This document shows, in pieces, positions 60,107 through 64,000 of a stretch of DNA of 64,000 nucleotides. Each line of letters begins with the position of its first letter. Position 1 is the stretch's first letter. A program made the translations under genes and the position numbers. The notes below the pieces were generated by a model, which had not been told where the DNA came from, did no database searches, and was given only the letters and a program-made list of their open reading frames with translations. Source of the DNA: Sphaeroforma sirkka (lineage: Eukaryota; Opisthokonta; Ichthyosporea; Ichthyophonida); assembly GCA_001586965.3 (NCBI GenBank), contig LUCW03001696.1, forward strand, positions 1-64,000, in the 5' to 3' direction.

Positions 60107-60418
60107 CTAGTTGTGTGTTGGTCGTGGGTTCGATACCCCCCGTGATATATTTTTTTTCCTATGTTTTGTGACCATCGAAGTTCGCGCATGCAACGATGGC
60201 GAACATTCGACTCCGAGATATTTTCGAAAAATCGATCTTCTAACCATGCCAGTCTTTTCGTCTAGCCAATTGATTACCAAAACTTGCTCCCGTAGTTGAT
60301 ATTTGTTGAAAATACGAGTTGAAATCGCATTTTTCTGTCTCAGTTTCTCCCAAACTGTGCCTAGCTCCTCTTCTGCATTGCTACCTGTCTCACGCGCGCT
60401 TAATTCACACGTTTCCAT
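60107..60418 (-). other. Sense-strand frame inside LTR-C (C2 copy)
   Basis: 103 codons starting METCELSARETGS and continuing with RIFNKYQLREQVLVINWLD and MVRRSIFRKYLGVE. The amino acid mix looks protein-like, and the frame is partly open in C1 (41810-42100) too. I know of no family. It may be a captured fragment or a chance frame; the antisense frame (60303-60611, plus) is of similar length. Confidence 0.35.
60121..60158 (+). other. tRNA 3'-half-like motif in LTR-C (C2 copy)
   Basis: B box GGTTCGATACC at 60127-60137, a T-arm with four of five pairs, seven following bases, then T8 at 60150-60157. This looks like the 3' part of a tRNA or tRNA-derived SINE with a Pol III stop. The 5' part is not recognisable. 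Confidence 0.42.
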
Positions 60419-61031
60419 TCTACGTCGCCTGACACTGTCGATTCTACATTGCTACCTGCTTTTCTTGATCACCTCTATCTGCCCTTTGTCGTCGCTGTAC
60501 TCGCCCACACCTATGAAAATCTGCCATATCGACCTTCTCTACGCCAAATTACGTTCTTCTATACCCCTAACTGCGATACTGCATCATGTTCGTGTTGTGT
60601 GGATTGACTAGGCCAGTCAAAACATTGTTCAAACGTCCTATGACTGCTAATTAGTCAGAGGGAGGCCTTGATTGTCAACGACGGCCTGAAAAGTCGCATT
60701 GGAATTGAAGTATCTGGATTTTCGGACCGAAGATGGATTAAAAAATCAAAAGAAGAATGAATGGTTGTTGGGAAATGGTCGGATGACTAATTAATCTATA
60801 AAAAATTTAGAAATAAAAAATGCTAAAAAATTGCATATATTACTAATCACTCCAATTTGCTCTAGATTTAAAATAATTTTTAAAAATATGCATAAAATAT
60901 AAATATATATATATATATAAATCACGCAAGTGTATCAAACCGAGCAAAACGGATATATATATAATTATATATATATATATATATATTATTTTTTTTAATT
61001 AAAATTAGTAGCATTCGACCGGATGGTCGGA

Positions 61032-61070
<39 letters not shown>

Positions 61071-61698
61071 GAAAAAAAAAAAAGAAGAAATAAAATGCTC
61101 ATCAGCTAAATAAAATGGGCACCTGTTAATTTCTGCATATATTACTAATCACTCCAATTTGCTCTAGATTTATAATAATAATAAAATCTGCATGATATAT
61201 ATATATATATGAAAATCACGCAAACGTATCAAACCGAGCAAAACGGAAGGTGGGGATTTCTTTTCACTTATCTGTGCTCGGAAGACTTTGCTCCTGTCGT
61301 AGTAGTTTGCAAGCTCCTTTCGGCTATCCGGTTCTGAGGGAGATCAACTCCCCTGTGCTCGGAAGACTTTGCTCCTGTCGTACTTTACAAGCTCCTTTCA
61401 GCTACCCGGTTCTGAGGGAGATCAACTCCTGTAATTCGTCAATAAAATGAACTTCTCCGTCCACTATTATCCTCGAGATAAAATCGAATAATACACCTAA
61501 AGTAACTAGTCGTAAAATGTAGTAAACACATCAAAAAATACGATACTAAAACCTACTGAGTCTCCCTGAGGCTCAGTGCGGTGTATTTATTCTTATATTT
61601 GATTGTCTACGTGGTCTACAAATAATTCACCTCGTGTGAATTAATTGTAAATTAATTCTAACTTCACACTGATAGTGGTTTAAGGGACTTTTACCACA

Positions 61699-62544
61699 CT
61701 GTACCTACCATGTCTCCTGCTATTGTTGGTAGGTCATAGACTTTTCTATGAGTAGACGATCTTCTGTACAGTGACCCTACGGTCACGACTCTAGATATGG
61801 TATAATCATCAGTAATAGAGACATCACGGTCTGCAAGTATTAGAGCTATGACCTGCCCATAGTACTGAATCTATGGTGTGGACTAATAGTATTGGATGCT
61901 ATGGGGACCAGGGTCCCTTCTGCGTAGAGTTATGGCATAGGGTTTGACATTAGAGCTATGGCAGCTCTGGATAGGCTGAGAGACCTTATGGCACTGTCAA
62001 TGTATTAGACAAAGATTTCCTCTTGGGTGACCCATGGTAATGTGCTGCATTGAGCTGCTGCGGTTTGGCTACTATCCCTAAAATATGGTTGCATTTTACC
62101 AAAAGATTAAATTTTGAGATTGAATTGACCATAGTATTAGAGCTATGGTAGTGATGAGCATTACCCAATTAGGCTCATATTAGAGGACAAAATTCAGAGT
62201 CTATATTATGTCTTTGACCATAGCTCAAATAAATACCATAGCATATAACTCAAATTTTAGCATGGTAGCATAACTCACAATACGTGTGACCCTAGCCATA
62301 GCTCTAAGAGTTATGGTACTGACTCATAGTATTGAGTACTATTGTGGTCACAGTATTAGAGTTATGGTACCCTGCAACCATATATTTGAGTTATGGCTAA
62401 TAATGTCAAGTGTAAGTTACTGTACATGTGTATCACATTAGCCATAGGGTCTCTACTATACTAGAGTTATGGCACGCATCATAGTTACATAGCTATGAGT
62501 GCCAAACTCATAGTATTACCATATGTCTATACTATGAGTACCAT
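61699..62544. repeat. Spacer packed with CCATAG/CTATGG dyads
   Basis: 846 bp between two diverging C LTRs. About 20 copies of a short motif, TAGAGCTATGG or TAGAGTTATGG and its complement CCATAGCTCTA, lie on both strands at irregular spacing. Several form dyads, e.g. CCATAGTATTAGAGCTATGG at 62129-62148 and around 62295-62315. No long frame exists. It matches nothing else in the window. Confidence 0.75.
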
Positions 62545-63247
62545 TGTGGTAAAAGTCCCTTTAAACCACTATCAGTGTGAAGTTAGAATTAATTTACAAT
62601 TAATTCACACGAGGTGAATTATTTGTAGACCACGTAGACAATCAAATATAAGAATAATACACCGCACTGAGCCTCAGGGAGACTCAGTAGGTTTTAGTAT
62701 CGTATTTTGATGTGTTTACTACATTTTTACGACTAGTTACTTTTAGGTGTATTATTCGATTTTATCTCGAGGATAATAGTGGACGGAGAAGTTCATTTTA
62801 TTGACGAATTACAGGAGTTGATCTCCCTCAGAACCGGGTAGCTGAAAGGAGCTTAAAAAAGTACGACAGGAGCAAAGTCTTCCGAGCACAGGGGAGTTGA
62901 TCTCCCTCAGAACCGGATAGCCGAAAGGAGCTTGCAAACTACGACAGGAGCAAAGTCTTCCGAGCACAGATAAGTGAAAAGAAATCCCCACCTTCCGTTT
63001 TGCTCGGTTTGATACGTTTGCGTGATTTTCATATATATATATATACATCATGCAGATTTTATTATTATTATAAATCTAGAGCAAATTGGAGTGATTAGTA
63101 ATATATGCAGAAATTAACAGGTGCCCATTTTATTTAGCTGATGAGCATTTTATTTCTTCTTTTTTTTTTCTATAAATATATATATATATATATATATATG
63201 ATATAGTTATCCGACCATCCGGTCGAATGCTACTAATTTTAATTAAA

Positions 63248-63280
<33 letters not shown>

Positions 63281-64000
63281 TATATATATATCCGTTTTGC
63301 TCGGTTTGATACACTTGCGTGATTTATATATATATATATATATTATATATTTTATGCATATTTTTTTAAAATTATTTTAAATCTATGAGCAAATTGGAGT
63401 GATTAGTAATATATGCATCTTTTAGCATTTTTTATTTCTAAATTTTTATAGATTAATTAGTCATCCGACCATTTCCCAACAACCATTCATTCTTCTTTTG
63501 GTTTTTTTAATCCATCTTCGGTCCGAAAATCCAGATACTTCAATTCCAATGCGACTTTTCAGGCCGTCGTTGACAATCAAGGCCTCCCTCTGACTAATTA
63601 GCAGTCATAGGACGTTTGAACAATGTTTTGACTGGCCTAGTCAATCCACACAACACGAACATGATGCAGTATCGCAGTTAGGGGGGTATATAAGAACGTA
63701 ATTTGGCGTAGAGAAGGTCGATATGGCAGATTTTCATAGGTGTGGGCGAGTACAGCGACGACAAAGGGCAGATAGAGGTGATCAAGAAAAGCAGGTAGCA
63801 ATGTAGAATCGACAGTGTCAGGCGACGTAGAATGGAAACGAGTGAATTAAGCGCGCGTGAGACAGGTAGCAATGCAGAAGAGGAGCTAGGCACAGTTTGG
63901 GAGAAACTGAGACAGAAAAATGCGATTTCAACTCGTATTTTCAACAAATATCAACTACGGGAGCAAGTTTTGGTAATCAATTGGCTAGACGAAAAGACTG
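62545..64000 (+). mobile_element. Element C3: start of a third C copy (LTR), continues beyond the window
   Basis: TGTGGTAAAAGTCC at 62545 opens an LTR-C matching 40478-41980 in order, including the duplicated ggagttgatctccctcag block (62815 and 62884, spacing about 70), AT tracts and the conserved LTR frame (63678-63947, minus). Only LTR sequence lies in the window, so whether an element or a solo LTR follows is unknown. Confidence 0.9.

Larger units (their letters stand above)
52765..61698 (-). mobile_element. Element C2: Ty3/gypsy LTR retrotransposon (fossil)
   Basis: Minus-strand C element of about 8.9 kb, the inverted twin of C1 but extending through the 3' end. Parts: 5' LTR and leader (59260-61698), gag (57178-59255), pol (about 53390-57168), 3' untranslated region with an AT tract (52963-53390), purine tract (52943-52962) and the beginning of a 3' LTR (52765-52942). 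The outer 5' flank (ctgtacc) finds no partner, so no target-site duplication is visible. Broken, with about six breaks; nearly identical to C1, so young. Confidence 0.92.
59260..61698 (-). repeat. LTR-C (5' LTR of C2) plus leader
   Basis: Reverse of 40478-42968, with the duplicated gagggagatcaactcc block (about 61330-61430), AT tracts of different length, and the conserved frames (60107-60418 minus; 60303-60611 plus). Ends CTTTTACCACA at 61698. Confidence 0.85.

Overview
The window is eukaryotic and consists almost wholly of repeats. I see no intact host gene, rRNA or CRISPR. It is dominated by fossil Ty3/gypsy (Metaviridae) LTR retrotransposons of three lineages, called A, B and C here, with scraps of LINE reverse transcriptase, a five-unit tandem array and AT microsatellites. 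Short TTTAGGG runs, chromovirus-like elements and the repeat load would suit a protist such as an alveolate (Perkinsus-like) or an oomycete. That is inference; nothing here fixes the taxon.

Layout. 1-445: decayed LINE-like flank. 446-12681: three pieces of element A. A1 (+) and A3 (+) flank A2 (-); A2 and A3 meet head to head at a junction (8674-8760) carrying a tRNA-shaped sequence and a short TTTAGGG run. 12682-14817: LINE scrap and unrecognised sequence. 14818-23289: five tandem units of about 1,694 bp, each holding a minus-strand A LTR with the 3' tip of the element, a block with a 107-bp internal repeat, and a fragment of an unrecognised reading frame (gene X). 23290-25698: unrecognised sequence with a 220-bp repeat, then a clear LINE RT fragment. 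25699-31765: element A4 (-) with both LTRs. 32204-40465: element B1 (-). 40478-48092: element C1 (+). 48093-50200: B2 (-). 50471-52764: AT microsatellite block. 52765-61698: C2 (-), the inverted counterpart of C1. 61699-62544: spacer dense in CCATAG/CTATGG dyads. 62545-64000: start of a third C copy (C3, +).

Shared biology. All three lineages have gag (with unusual zinc knuckles), a DTG/DSG-type protease, RT, RNase H, integrase and a C-terminal chromodomain or chromodomain-like tail. All three also carry an extra domain with an NPPW/NPPC motif between RNase H and integrase, resembling the Dam-like methyltransferase domain known from DIRS elements. In all three, gag and pol share one frame separated by a single stop, suggesting read-through. 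Every element copy looks broken and is treated as a fossil.

The most unusual features are the telomere/tRNA-bearing head-to-head junction, the homogeneous 5 x 1.69-kb array built around an LTR fragment, the Dam-like domain, and the CCATAG/CTATGG spacer between two diverging LTRs.
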